Below, in pieces: positions 63,837 to 64,000 of a DNA stretch of 64,000 nt (positions are counted from its first letter, which is position 1; each line of letters begins with the position of its first letter). Origin of the DNA: UBA4656 sp002405525. GTDB taxonomy: Bacteria; Pseudomonadota; Gammaproteobacteria; Xanthomonadales; Ahniellaceae. The stretch lies in assembly GCA_036723735.1 (NCBI GenBank), contig DAIMGT010000007.1, forward strand, positions 30,902-94,901, given 5' to 3'. Made by a program: the position numbers and the translations under genes. The notes under the pieces are model-generated. The model saw only the letters and a program-made list of their open reading frames with translations. It had not been told where the DNA came from and did not search any database.

Positions 63837-64000
63837 TGGGCGCTGCAAGTTGCGCGAATTGCGGGGTCGGGACGGGATCGACATTGGCGTGGAATCCACT
63901 TCGTCTTCCCGCTTGTTGTGGCCGCTGCCTTGACCGCCGCGTAGTCGTTAGCAGCCCGTTGAGAAAGTCAGTCGCGCAAAGTTTCGCATGGTGCGATGAT
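63837..64000. other. Window edge, no gene seen
   Basis: No confident coding frame. TTGAGAAAGTCAGTCGCG near 63959-63976 resembles the 5' part of repeat B (GAGAAA...GTCGCG), so a fourth copy may begin here and continue past the window. Confidence 0.35.

Overview
The window is GC-rich chromosomal DNA of a gammaproteobacterium, most likely Lysobacterales (Xanthomonadales) or a close relative. The basis is the mix of markers: an Oar-type TonB receptor, a pilE-linked minor pilin operon, XanB-type mannose enzymes beside rml genes, and the order thrS-infC-rpmI-rplT-pheS-pheT-ihfA-merR-tRNA-Pro. This placement is inferred from gene content; no phylogeny was run.

Layout. 1-6.0 kb holds a TonB-dependent receptor, a double cyclic-nucleotide-domain/rhodanese fusion and ppnN. 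6.2-13.6 kb is a type IV pilus minor pilin operon (FimT/FimU-like, pilV, pilW, pilX, pilY1, pilE) ending in a strong terminator. 13.66-21.89 kb is an integrated element in the 3' end of tRNA-Asn(GTT), bounded by an exact 45-bp direct repeat. It carries a P4-type integrase, an AlpA-like regulator, a RepA/RegA-like ATPase, a small-terminase-like DNA-binding protein, an HK97-type major capsid protein and several unknown small genes, but no visible large terminase, portal, protease, tail or lysis gene. I read it as a very small capsid-encoding phage satellite, the most interesting object here. Beyond the tRNA lie a second FimT-type pilin, uvrB and a rhomboid protease.

27-35.2 kb is the translation block: tRNA-Val, thrS, infC (ATC start), L35, L20, pheST, ihfA, a MerR-like regulator and tRNA-Pro. 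35.7-42.4 kb holds a proline iminopeptidase, an unusual NTPase paired with a class III aminotransferase, a DesKR-like two-component pair and queA. 42.4-46.25 kb is a nucleotide-sugar operon (rmlA-rmlC-rmlD-xanB) with start/stop overlaps and no rmlB. 46.4-50.6 kb has two secreted S9 peptidases. 50.6-57.8 kb has corA, a DUF4105 membrane protein, corC/ybeX, ybeY, greB, a DUF72 protein and a HerA-like ATPase. 58-63.8 kb has a MltD-like lytic transglycosylase, a small hypothetical, psd overlapping a SCO gene, then prmB-aroC.

Three families of short intergenic repeats are present: a 'GGTGCAAT...ATTGCACC' hairpin element (two copies), a 'GTCGCGAGTCCGG' element (three copies, perhaps a fourth at the window edge), and a 183-bp-spaced tandem pair after tRNA-Pro. 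Most long antisense reading frames are GC-frame shadows and were left out.
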